DNA from: Muribaculaceae bacterium
GTDB lineage: Bacteria > Bacteroidota > Bacteroidia > Bacteroidales > Muribaculaceae
DNA length: 64,000 nt
Direction: 5' to 3'
Assembly: GCA_023665425.1 (NCBI GenBank)
Contig: JAMPDX010000005.1
Span: forward strand, 1-64,000
Shown: one piece after another, positions 53,534-62,545 of the stretch
How the letters are laid out: every line of letters starts with the position of its first letter
Position numbering within the stretch: position 1 is the stretch's first letter
Made by a program: the position numbers and the translations under genes
The notes under the pieces: model-generated
Told to the model about the DNA's origin: nothing
Databases searched by the model: none
Seen by the model: the letters and a program-made list of their open reading frames with translations, nothing else

Positions 53534-55858
53534 ATGAAGTACAAGAATCTACATGTCGGATCAGTTTTACTGCTATTGATGAGTGTTATACCTTCGGTAT
53601 TGTTTGCAAAGATATCGGGGTTAGTTTCCAATGAGAGTGATGAACCTGTTTTAGGGGCTTCCTGTTTACTTCTGTCTCTGCCTGATACTATTTACGTGGA
53701 TGGTACTGTATCTGATAATACCGGACGATTTGCTTTTGAGGATATTAAACTTGACAGGCCATACTTGTTAACAATCCAAGCCTACGGATATAATCCGGTG
53801 ACTCTAAATCTCTCACAACAAACAACTTTCCCACTGGATGTCAAGTTGTCTTTGGTCGATAACGAGCTGGCCGAAGTTGTAGTTACAAGCAAACATCCGA
53901 TAATTTCTCAAGAGGCCGGTAAGTTTATTTTCGTACCTAATGATTTAGCCGATGAGGTTTCAAGTGCTCGTGGACTGATGAACTATGTACCATTAGTTAG
54001 TTGGGGCGACAGGAAAGCATCTATTATAGGCAGAGGTGAGGCTAAAGTGTATTTAAACGGGAAAGACCCCCATTGGGATACTGTTGAAGTCTCCGCTATG
54101 CTCCGAACTCTTAATCCATATTATATCAAGCGAGTTGAGGTGATTACCGATCCGGGTGCTTCGATGTCTGCTTCCTTTGCCGGTGGTATTATCAATATTG
54201 TCTACGATGACCCCACCCAAGGGTTTAGAACCAACATTTATACTACTGCGCATCTCATAAATGATAATCCCACCGTTTGGCCAAATTTATGGCTAAACTA
54301 TCAGATGGGGAAATTTAAATCCAGCCTCAATTTACAGTATTATTATAGGCATCAACAAGAAGATAACGAAGAAATTTATGACTATAAACAGTTAGATAAA
54401 ATAATTAACAACCATACAACGGTCAAATCATTTACCAATGCTTACAGAGCAAAACTCAACCTTAGCTATGATGTCACAAAGAATAGTTTGATAGGTGTCT
54501 CGGCCGAGGTGGTCTCTTCACGCGACCATACTTCAACTGAAGTGTCAACCTCAACATCTAAAGGAGGCGAGACAGAAGTCTCCTTTATGAAACAAATTCA
54601 AAATTCTCCCTCTGACCATCCGGGTATAAGAGGTATACTTTATTATACTCTCGACACAAGTGCAACCGGCAGCAAGTTGGATGCCGCTATAACATATTCA
54701 TATCAAGATTCGGAAAACATTATAGATAATCTCTTTAGCAGCAACTCTTATATACAACGATTGAAAGACAGAACACATGTAGAGTCCGGCAAAGTGGATT
54801 ATACACATGTGTTTAAAGCCGGAATGATACTGCAAGGTGGACTTGAGTATGTAAACCGCAATACTAATGATACGGAGCATATAGATGCTGAATACTATAG
54901 GTTCGATTATATAGAGAGGCTGATGCAGGGCTATTTACAGTATAATTGGTTAATTAATAATAAGTTCAGTATATCCGCCGGATTGAGATTGGAAAATAGT
55001 TATACAAAGGGCACTTTGCAAAATATCCAATCTGACAAGCAGAACTATACGGACTTGTTCCCATCGGCATCATTTAATTGGAATTTGCTGAAAAACAATC
55101 AGAGTTTGTCCATATCTTTTGTAAAGAAGATAGACAGGCCCATGTTGAAAATGCTCAATCCATATAAAATTTGGTCTTCAGACAATACATATTCCCAAGG
55201 AAATCCTTATCTAAGGCCGACTTATATTAATACCGTCTCATTAAATTATTCTCTGGCAAACCAGCTTATTGCCTCAGTGATATATAATTACACTTCACAA
55301 CTTGTCAGCCAATACACAATAAATAACGCTGAGGGTCAGAGTGCAACTTCCTATACCAATTCCGGCCGCAGTAATAATGTATTGTTTATAGTCAATTACT
55401 CTAAACCGTTTTTCAATATATGGCGTTTCTCCGTTAATGTTATGGCTGTTTATTCCAACCTTAAGACACGTGCGGAACAGCAGCTGATAAGAAATAGCAA
55501 TTGGTGTTTCATGGTGAGGCAAAACAATTCATTCACTATTTCTCGCAGATATAATGTGTCGGCTTATGTAGGTCAAAGCCTTTCTTCAGCACGAAATCAT
55601 GCACTTTATAAGGAGGATTGGAGATATAATGTAGATGCCGGGGTAAGCAAGAGCTTCGATTTCGGTCTTGACTTAAGCCTGAGTGGGATCCTTCCGCTCA
55701 TAGGCTATAAGACCACCCGTACATTGGATTTAGCTGATTACGGCTATAAATTTCTTACCCATAATAATCAGTATTCCTTACAGCTGACTGTATCCTATAC
55801 CATAGGCAAGAGTTTAGTGTATGGAGCTCGTGACCGCTCCTATGAAATCAAGGAATAA
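53534..55858 (+). CDS. TonB-receptor-like outer-membrane beta-barrel protein
   Basis: 774 residues. I start at ATG 53534, giving a clean signal peptide (SVLLLLMSVIPSVLFA). Then come a carboxypeptidase-regulatory-like beta domain (ISGLVSNESDEPVLGASC, about 22-100), a TonB-type plug (EVVVTSKHPI near 117, then YIKRVEVITDPGASMSASFAG near 195-215) and a barrel of the outer-membrane beta-barrel family with many Tyr/Asn strands. It probably imports or exports an unknown ligand. No SusD partner, sigma or anti-sigma gene is adjacent. It is visibly more AT-rich than its neighbours, and inverted repeats flank it, which suggests acquisition as a cassette. Confidence 0.85.
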   Translation: MKYKNLHVGSVLLLLMSVIPSVLFAKISGLVSNESDEPVLGASCLLLSLPDTIYVDGTVSDNTGRFAFEDIKLDRPYLLTIQAYGYNPVTLNLSQQTTFPLDVKLSLVDNELAEVVVTSKHPIISQEAGKFIFVPNDLADEVSSARGLMNYVPLVSWGDRKASIIGRGEAKVYLNGKDPHWDTVEVSAMLRTLNPYYIKRVEVITDPGASMSASFAGGIINIVYDDPTQGFRTNIYTTAHLINDNPTVWPNLWLNYQMGKFKSSLNLQYYYRHQQEDNEEIYDYKQLDKIINNHTTVKSFTNAYRAKLNLSYDVTKNSLIGVSAEVVSSRDHTSTEVSTSTSKGGETEVSFMKQIQNSPSDHPGIRGILYYTLDTSATGSKLDAAITYSYQDSENIIDNLFSSNSYIQRLKDRTHVESGKVDYTHVFKAGMILQGGLEYVNRNTNDTEHIDAEYYRFDYIERLMQGYLQYNWLINNKFSISAGLRLENSYTKGTLQNIQSDKQNYTDLFPSASFNWNLLKNNQSLSISFVKKIDRPMLKMLNPYKIWSSDNTYSQGNPYLRPTYINTVSLNYSLANQLIASVIYNYTSQLVSQYTINNAEGQSATSYTNSGRSNNVLFIVNYSKPFFNIWRFSVNVMAVYSNLKTRAEQQLIRNSNWCFMVRQNNSFTISRRYNVSAYVGQSLSSARNHALYKEDWRYNVDAGVSKSFDFGLDLSLSGILPLIGYKTTRTLDLADYGYKFLTHNNQYSLQLTVSYTIGKSLVYGARDRSYEIKE

Positions 55859-55893
55859 TTAGATATTCAAGTTTAGCCGGTTATCGTGTATAA

Positions 55894-56216
55894 CATTAAC
55901 AAGCAGTAAGTCGGCGGGCTACGCACGCCGATTGTGAGGCTACTCAACCCCGTACACCCACGGCTAACGCCGCGTGTGTACGGGGTTACTATAAGTCGGT
56001 GTCCTAACGGACACCAGTTTGCTTGCCTGCATACCTCGCACACCCACGGCTAACGCCGCGTGTGTACGGGGTTACTATAAGTCGGTGTCCTAACGGACAC
56101 CAGTTTGCTTGCCTGCATACCTCGCACACCCACGGCTAACGCCGCGTGTGTACGGGGTTACTATAAGTCGGTGTCCTAACGGACACGTCTAATATAACAT
56201 ATTCAATTGGATACTA
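55894..56216 (-). repeat. Right composite inverted repeat with 86-bp tandem array
   Basis: Inverted counterpart of 53341-53490. In the middle a unit of palindrome pairs (CACGGCTAACGCCGCG, GTGTCCTAACGGACAC) is repeated with period 86 bp: the string CGGCTAACGC occurs at 55961, 56047 and 56133. The ends match the left repeat: TTAACAAG next to the barrel gene and ATTCAATTGGATACTA (56201-56216) on the outside. Confidence 0.8.
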
Positions 56217-56240
56217 TTTACGAATCTTGAATTATATATG

Positions 56241-56299
56241 GAGCCTATGAAATTTCAGCCGGCGATTCATAGATACGCCGGCTGAAATTTCATAGGCTC
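56241..56299. terminator. 24-bp perfect inverted repeat after the Dabb gene
   Basis: GAGCCTATGAAATTTCAGCC plus GGCG (56241-56264) and its exact complement (56276-56299) flank 11 nt. It is 14 bp beyond the Dabb stop. It could terminate transcription, though no T run follows directly; the stem is longer than the other terminators in the window. Confidence 0.6.
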
Positions 56300-56313
56300 T
56301 GAGCTTGCTGTTA

Positions 56314-56607
56314 TCAGCACTCGAAGTCTACACAGGCACGTTCGAGCTTGACGTCGGAGATGATGGCGGCGGCGGCTACGTGGGCCGGGTGCTTGCTGTA
56401 TGCTTCTACGTCGGCCATGGTGTCTACGGTGGCTATGAGGGCTATATCCCAGCTCTCTGCCGGATTCTCATTGATACCCACCTCTATGGCCCTGAGCACC
56501 GGCACCTCCTCCGGGAGCGCCATGAGTGCGGCTTTGAAGTCTTCGCAATAGGTACGACGCTCTTCGGCGCTGCCCTTGAGTTTAAATGTAACGATATGTT
56601 TTACCAT
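56314..56607 (-). CDS. Dabb family (stress-responsive A/B barrel) protein
   Basis: A 97-residue small alpha/beta protein that starts MVKHIVTFKLK and contains the family's middle segment EVGINENPAESWDIALIATV and YSKHPAHVAAAAI. Proteins of this ferredoxin-like dimer family are found in plants and bacteria; a few are enzymes, but the role of the bacterial single-domain form is mostly unknown. Length fits one Dabb domain. It lies 29 bp after the ABC-F gene and is probably co-transcribed with it. Confidence 0.88.
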   Translation of the reverse strand: MVKHIVTFKLKGSAEERRTYCEDFKAALMALPEEVPVLRAIEVGINENPAESWDIALIATVDTMADVEAYSKHPAHVAAAAIISDVKLERACVDFEC

Positions 56608-56636
56608 TGTATCAGGGATTTTTATGCGTATGGTGA

Positions 56637-58271
<1,635 letters not shown>

Positions 58272-58287
58272 TTATCAAATTAGACCG

Positions 58288-58295
58288 CAAAATTA
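58288..58295 (-). promoter_or_regulatory. Probable -7 element of the ABC-F/Dabb operon
   Basis: TAATTTTG on the minus strand, 19 nt before the ATG. At the -33 position only GTTG is present (58319-58316). Confidence 0.5.
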
Positions 58296-58411
58296 CGAAA
58301 AATTCTCCAAACTCCCAACTTGCAGCCTCATGTCACAAAAAAGTCACAAAATTTTATTCTTCCACTAAGGATTGATTATAGGTCGCGCACAGGGCCTAAG
58401 ACAAGGGCAGC

Positions 58412-59359
58412 TTAAACTACATTTGTCGGGGTGCCGGCTATCCAATTTTGCAGGTTGCTGAGCGTGATTTGCATAAGTCGCAGACGAGCCTCATCGGTGT
58501 CCCACCCTATATGGGGTGTTATCACTGTGTTGGGAGCATGTATCAGCGGATTGTCCTCTGTCGGTGGCTCGGTGGAGAGTACATCAAGTCCGGCACCAAA
58601 GATGCGTCCCTGTGTGAGAGCATCGGCCAAGGCTTGCTCATCTATCAGGCCGCCGCGCGATGTGTTGATAAGGATGGCGGTGGGCTTCATAAGCGAGATG
58701 AGATGTGCATTAATCATACCTTTTGTGGCATCAGTCAGTGGGCAGTGCAGGGAGATGACGTCGCTGGTGCTGAAGAGCTCCTCGCGGCTCATCTTCACCA
58801 CATCCGGCGGCAACTTATCTGCCGGCTTTGAGCTGTCGGTGGCTATAGTCATGGAGAAGCCTCGGCACATATTGGCCATGCAGTGTCCGATGTTGCCATA
58901 GCCCACAATACCTGCTTGCTTGCCGGCGAGCTCAAAAAAGTTGCGCCCCAAGTCGGCATATTCACCGTTCCAGGCATCATGGATGGCTTGTGGGGTATAG
59001 GTATGCGGATGATAGATGACATTCAGCAGCAAGGTCATAGCGAGTTGTGCCACAGACTCTGAGCTGTAAGCCGGCACATTGGTCACAGTGATGCCACGGC
59101 GGTGTGCCTCATCCAGATTGATACGGTTGCACCCGGTAGCCATAATACCCACATATTTCAAATCCGGCAGCCGGTCCAAATCCTCGTTGGTTAGTTCGCG
59201 CTTATTGGTGAGGACAACCTCGGCTCCCCGGCATCTCTCCACGATGTCTGCAGGGTTGGGGGTGTCATAATATACGGTGAGGTCGCCAAGAGCCTTAAAC
59301 TCGTCCCATGAGAAGAGTCCGGGGTTGGACGTGTAGCCGTCCAAGCATACTATCTTCAT
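58412..59359 (-). CDS. D-2-hydroxyacid dehydrogenase (glycerate/hydroxypyruvate reductase type)
   Basis: NAD(P)-dependent enzyme of 315 residues. Rossmann motif GYGNIGHCMAN near 150, NTSRGGLIDEQAL with the catalytic Arg near 231, a Glu further on, and the catalytic His in PHIGWDTDEA near 282. The start MKIVCLDGYTSNPG and the DGYTSNPGLFSWDEF segment are like those of glycerate dehydrogenases (HprA) in Bacteroides; the substrate may be hydroxypyruvate or another 2-keto acid. Monocistronic by layout; no promoter recognised. Confidence 0.88.
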   Translation of the reverse strand: MKIVCLDGYTSNPGLFSWDEFKALGDLTVYYDTPNPADIVERCRGAEVVLTNKRELTNEDLDRLPDLKYVGIMATGCNRINLDEAHRRGITVTNVPAYSSESVAQLAMTLLLNVIYHPHTYTPQAIHDAWNGEYADLGRNFFELAGKQAGIVGYGNIGHCMANMCRGFSMTIATDSSKPADKLPPDVVKMSREELFSTSDVISLHCPLTDATKGMINAHLISLMKPTAILINTSRGGLIDEQALADALTQGRIFGAGLDVLSTEPPTEDNPLIHAPNTVITPHIGWDTDEARLRLMQITLSNLQNWIAGTPTNVV

Positions 59360-59532
59360 AAATAATTAATTTATCATTGGTTGTTTTTATATACATCGGT
59401 GTCTTCTATTCTAACGTATAAGCATGTCGGTTCGTTTGCATAGGCAGTAAAAATTCAGCCATGTGCAACCAACTTTTTCGACTCCGCAATTGTTACATTC
59501 ATATAACGCTTGTTCTATTTTTTGCAGGATAA
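59360..59532. other. Divergent spacer before the 192-bp element
   Basis: 173 bp, AT-rich, no supported gene on either strand. It should hold the promoter of the 2-hydroxyacid dehydrogenase, but no TTTG/TAnnTTTG pair is convincing. Confidence 0.3.
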
Positions 59533-59724
59533 GTGTCTGCTCAATTTAAATTAAACTTTATGATGGCTATGCTCATTTGTATTTAGAGGCCTTTATCCCG
59601 GTGACTTTTTGGCATCTTTTGCCAAGTTTCATCAGTCGTTATGCCCGCATAACTCCTTCTTCAACTTGCAAAATATGCTCAAAAACTCGCTCGGCCTAAA
59701 GTTCAATTTATATTGAGCAGTCAC
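59533..59724. mobile_element. 192-bp MITE-like element
   Basis: Terminal inverted repeats of 28 bp, GTGTCTGCTCAATTTAAATT... (59533-59560) against the complement of 59697-59724, match at 25 of 28 positions. The interior (59603-59660) shares a 54-bp core, about 47 identical, with the 353-bp element at 41921-42273, in opposite orientation. No reading frame. It abuts the nucleoside phosphorylase gene. Confidence 0.65.
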
Positions 59725-59754
59725 TTAAATATCACTAAATATTTTGAAAATTAT

Positions 59755-60630
59755 ATGGCATCACGCATTATCCCGGCTTCCGAACTAATTATCAACTCTG
59801 ACGGAAGTGCTTTTCATATCCACTTGACTCCCGAGCAGCTTCGCGATAAAATCATAATGGTTGGCGACCCCGGTCGTGTCAATATGGTGGCTGAATTTTT
59901 TGACAGCATCGACTATGATGTGCAGTCACGCGAATTTCATGCCATCGGTGGCACCTACAAGGGTAAACCCCTGATGTGTATTTCCCATGGCATAGGCTCT
60001 GACAACATTGAGATTGTGGTCACCGAGCTTGATGCACTGGCCAATGTAGACTTCAAGACCCGCCAAGTCAAGCCGGAACATCGCACTCTGACCATGGTGC
60101 GTGTGGGCACCTCCGGCTCTCTGCAAGAGCATATCCATGCCGGCGACTTCGTGCTCGCCCGCAAGGCTATCGGCACAGATGGTATCCTCAACTTCTATGA
60201 GGGGCGCAACAGGGTGTGCGACTTAATGTTTGAAGATGCCTTCGTGCGCCACACCGGATGGATGCGCACATGGGCTGCGCCATACGTTGTAGATGCCGAT
60301 CCGGAGCTCGTAGAGCGTATCGGGGACACTGATATGATACGTGGCTACACCGTGGCCGCCGTCGGCTTCTATGCCCCTCAGGGGCGTCGTATACGTGTCC
60401 CGCTGGCTGACCCCAACCTCAACGAGAAGATTGAGTCCTTCAGATACGAAGACCGCCCCATCACAAACTTTGAGATGGAGAGTGCTTGCTTGCAAGGCAT
60501 GGCCAAGCTGCTCGGCCATAAGGCTGTGACTGCCTGCTGCATAATAGCCGAACGCCGCCTCACAACTGCCAACACTGACTACAAGCCCTCAGTCCGCAAA
60601 CTCGTGCAAGCCGTGCTCGACCGTATCTAA
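59755..60630 (+). CDS. Nucleoside phosphorylase (uridine phosphorylase-like)
   Basis: Cleaves nucleosides with phosphate to base and ribose 1-phosphate. The 291-residue protein starts MASRIIPASELI; the frame extends upstream only through a TTG codon inside the repeat, so ATG 59755 is preferred. Phosphate-binding VGDPGRVNMVAEFFD near 37-51, MRVGTSG-type segment (MVRVGTSGSLQ near 117), and NFEMESACL near 237 for ribose/base contact. This is the PNP/UDP superfamily; specificity is not certain. A hairpin at 60693-60734 ends the gene. Confidence 0.88.
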   Translation: MASRIIPASELIINSDGSAFHIHLTPEQLRDKIIMVGDPGRVNMVAEFFDSIDYDVQSREFHAIGGTYKGKPLMCISHGIGSDNIEIVVTELDALANVDFKTRQVKPEHRTLTMVRVGTSGSLQEHIHAGDFVLARKAIGTDGILNFYEGRNRVCDLMFEDAFVRHTGWMRTWAAPYVVDADPELVERIGDTDMIRGYTVAAVGFYAPQGRRIRVPLADPNLNEKIESFRYEDRPITNFEMESACLQGMAKLLGHKAVTACCIIAERRLTTANTDYKPSVRKLVQAVLDRI

Positions 60631-60692
60631 TCTGCCGCCATGGTGTAAATAAGTTTACAGATGAGAAAGCGCAGAGCGCTTGCACTAATTTA

Positions 60693-60734
60693 ACCCCATG
60701 AAATGCGAGAGCATTAGCTCGTGTTTTGTGGGGT
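60693..60734. terminator. Hairpin between the nucleoside phosphorylase and ruvX genes
   Basis: ACCCCA/TGGGGT with an inner GCGAG/CTCGT pairing (one G-U) between convergent genes. No strong T run. Confidence 0.5.
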
Positions 60735-60740
60735 AGCTCG

Positions 60741-60757
60741 TATTAGACACACTCTTA
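60741..60757 (+). repeat. Dispersed motif, variant copy, overlapping the ruvX stop
   Basis: TATTAGACACACTCTTA, a variant of the TATTAAACAAGCTCTTA family. Its last bases TTA are the ruvX stop codon (60757-60755). Confidence 0.45.
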
Positions 60758-61171
60758 AAAACTGAGGCTGTCGAGGTAGCCGTTCAGGATGAGGATGGCG
60801 GCCATCTCGTCCGCCAACTCTTTGCGTTGACGGTCTTTCTTTTTGAAGCCGGCAGCAAGCATCTCGCGGTGGGCTATTGTGGAGGTGAAGCGCTCATCGT
60901 GCATCACCACCGGCATTTCCGGCATTTCCTTTTTGAGGCGCCCCATAAATGGGGTGATATAGCGCATCGACTCCGAGGGAGCACCGTTGAGTTGGGTGGG
61001 GTGACCCATAACAATGAGGTCTACCCCCTCGCGCGAACAATAGTCTTTAAGGAAGTCCATAAGGGCCCCGGTGGACACTGTTGGCAGCCCCGTGGCGGTA
61101 ATGCGCAAGGGGTCTGTCACGGCTATGCCACAACGCTTGCGCCCATAATCTATGCAGAGTATACGACCCAT
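60755..61171 (-). CDS. ruvX: RuvX/YqgF family Holliday-junction resolvase-like protein
   Basis: RNase H-fold protein of 138 residues, proposed to resolve Holliday junctions and to take part in 16S rRNA 5' maturation. It starts MGRILCIDYGRKRCGIAVTD with the first catalytic Asp in CIDYGRKR; GHPTQLNG near 69, a Glu in the DERFTS segment near 98 and the last acidic residue in LADEMAAILIL near 128 complete the active site. A longer frame upstream (to 61303) lies within the membrane-protein gene and has no family similarity. It starts 10 bp after that gene. Confidence 0.94.
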   Translation of the reverse strand: MGRILCIDYGRKRCGIAVTDPLRITATGLPTVSTGALMDFLKDYCSREGVDLIVMGHPTQLNGAPSESMRYITPFMGRLKKEMPEMPVVMHDERFTSTIAHREMLAAGFKKKDRQRKELADEMAAILILNGYLDSLSF

Positions 61172-61181
61172 ATAAGTGATA

Positions 61182-62411
61182 TCAAGTGAAGAATATGTAA
61201 GCGCAGAAGACGGCCGCCACGGCCCCCACCAAGTCGCACAGCAGTGCATAAGGGGCGGCGTAACGGGTCTTTTTAATACCCACTGAGCCGAAGTAGACGG
61301 CAAGTATATAGAAGGTGGTGTCAGTGCTGCCGCGCACGCATCCGGCCAGCTTGCTCACAAAGGCATCGGGACCTTGAGCCTGCATCACGTCGAGCATCAT
61401 GGCGCACGAGCCGCTCCCGCTTAGTGGCTTCATCAGCATAGTGGGGAGTGCCCCTACCCATTGGGTGTCGATGCCCATCAGGCCGATACATTCTTCCACA
61501 AACCCGACAATGATGTCGAGTGCCCCGCTGGCGCGAAACATACCTATTGCTACCAGGATAGCTACCAGATAGGGAATAATCATCACCGCCGTCTTGAACC
61601 CCTCTTTCGCCCCCTCTATGAAGCTGTCATACAGGTTGAGGCGCTTGCGCATGCCGGCTATCAAGAAGATGATAATGACACTAAAGAGCAGGAAATTGGC
61701 CCCGAAGGAGCTATATGTCTGCACCTTTTCGGCCGGCAGTGAGACAAAGAACCATACCACGGCGGCGATGATGAGAGCCAACCCTCCGAGCCAGCTTACA
61801 AGCACTCTGTCAGGGCGAATGCGTTGCTTGATGCACAGAGCTATAAGACCGGTGAGAGTGGCTATGGCGGTGGCTATAAGGATGGGTATGAACACATCGG
61901 TGGGCGAGGCGGCTCCCCCCTGCGCGCGATACATCATGATGCTTATGGGGATGAGGCACAGGCCCGAAGCGTTAAGCACAAGAAACATTATCTGCGCATC
62001 GGTGGCGGTATCTTTCTTGGGGTTGAGAGACTGCATCTCCTGCATGGCTTTCAGACCCATGGGAGTGGCGGCATTATCGAGCCCGAGCATATTGGCCGAT
62101 ATGTTCATGAAGATAGCGCCAAAAGCCGGATGTCCCTTGGGTATCCCCGGAAACAGGCGTGTGAAGAGTGGGGAGATGGCTCTCGACATACGCTCCGTGA
62201 CCCCGGCCTGTTCACCTATCTTCATTATACCAAGCCAGAGGGCGAGCACGCCGGTAAGGCCTATCGAAATCTCAAAGGCAAATGCTGCCTGGTCGAAGGA
62301 TGCATTCATTATCTCGCCCCATATTGCTGTGTCGCCGGTAGAGAGCGATGTATATGCGGCGGCCAAAAAGGCGATTATTAGAAATGCAATCCAGATGTAA
62401 TTCAGAACCAT
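61182..62411 (-). CDS. SpmA/SpmB-like nucleoside-recognition membrane protein
   Basis: A 409-residue inner-membrane protein with about 10 hydrophobic segments, formed of two Gate-type (nucleoside recognition) halves: the first carries LVLNASGLCLIPISIMMYRA near 140 and matches SpmA, the second begins near 230 and contains LPTMLMKPLSGSGSCAMMLD and VRGSTDTTFYILAVYFGSVG, matching SpmB. In Bacillus these are separate spore-maturation genes; here fused, in a non-sporulating group. The substrate is unknown. I start at ATG 62411 since a promoter lies just upstream. ruvX follows after 10 bp. Confidence 0.85.
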   Translation of the reverse strand: MVLNYIWIAFLIIAFLAAAYTSLSTGDTAIWGEIMNASFDQAAFAFEISIGLTGVLALWLGIMKIGEQAGVTERMSRAISPLFTRLFPGIPKGHPAFGAIFMNISANMLGLDNAATPMGLKAMQEMQSLNPKKDTATDAQIMFLVLNASGLCLIPISIMMYRAQGGAASPTDVFIPILIATAIATLTGLIALCIKQRIRPDRVLVSWLGGLALIIAAVVWFFVSLPAEKVQTYSSFGANFLLFSVIIIFLIAGMRKRLNLYDSFIEGAKEGFKTAVMIIPYLVAILVAIGMFRASGALDIIVGFVEECIGLMGIDTQWVGALPTMLMKPLSGSGSCAMMLDVMQAQGPDAFVSKLAGCVRGSTDTTFYILAVYFGSVGIKKTRYAAPYALLCDLVGAVAAVFCAYIFFT

Positions 62412-62415
62412 GCCA

Positions 62416-62446
62416 CAAAAGTACAAAAAAATTGCAACCCATCAAA
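62416..62446 (-). promoter_or_regulatory. Promoter of the SpmA/B-like gene and ruvX
   Basis: Minus strand TTTG (62446-62443), 19 bp, TACTTTTG (62423-62416). The ATG begins at 62411, only four bases after the -7 element, so the transcript would be leaderless or nearly so. Confidence 0.55.
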
Positions 62447-62497
62447 CACCGCCACTATAAAAGTTGCATTGACACCGCTGTCATCATAAAAAGAGAA

Positions 62498-62524
62498 TGC
62501 CCGAGGCGTGTGGCACCTCGGGCA
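62498..62524 (-). terminator. Terminator after the DUF1015 gene
   Basis: TGCCCGAGG and CCTCGGGCA form a 9-bp GC stem; on the minus strand TTCTCTTTTTATG follows. Confidence 0.8.
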
Positions 62525-62545
62525 GAATATATTGTTGGTGAGGAA

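Noticed and set aside
55940..56190. CRISPR-like array
   Set aside because: The repeated unit is a contiguous 86-bp tandem repeat with no variable spacers and no cas gene; it is an expanded palindromic repeat.
61172..61303. N-terminal extension of RuvX
   Set aside because: It lies within the membrane-protein gene on the same strand, and RuvX proteins begin with the GRILCIDYG segment.
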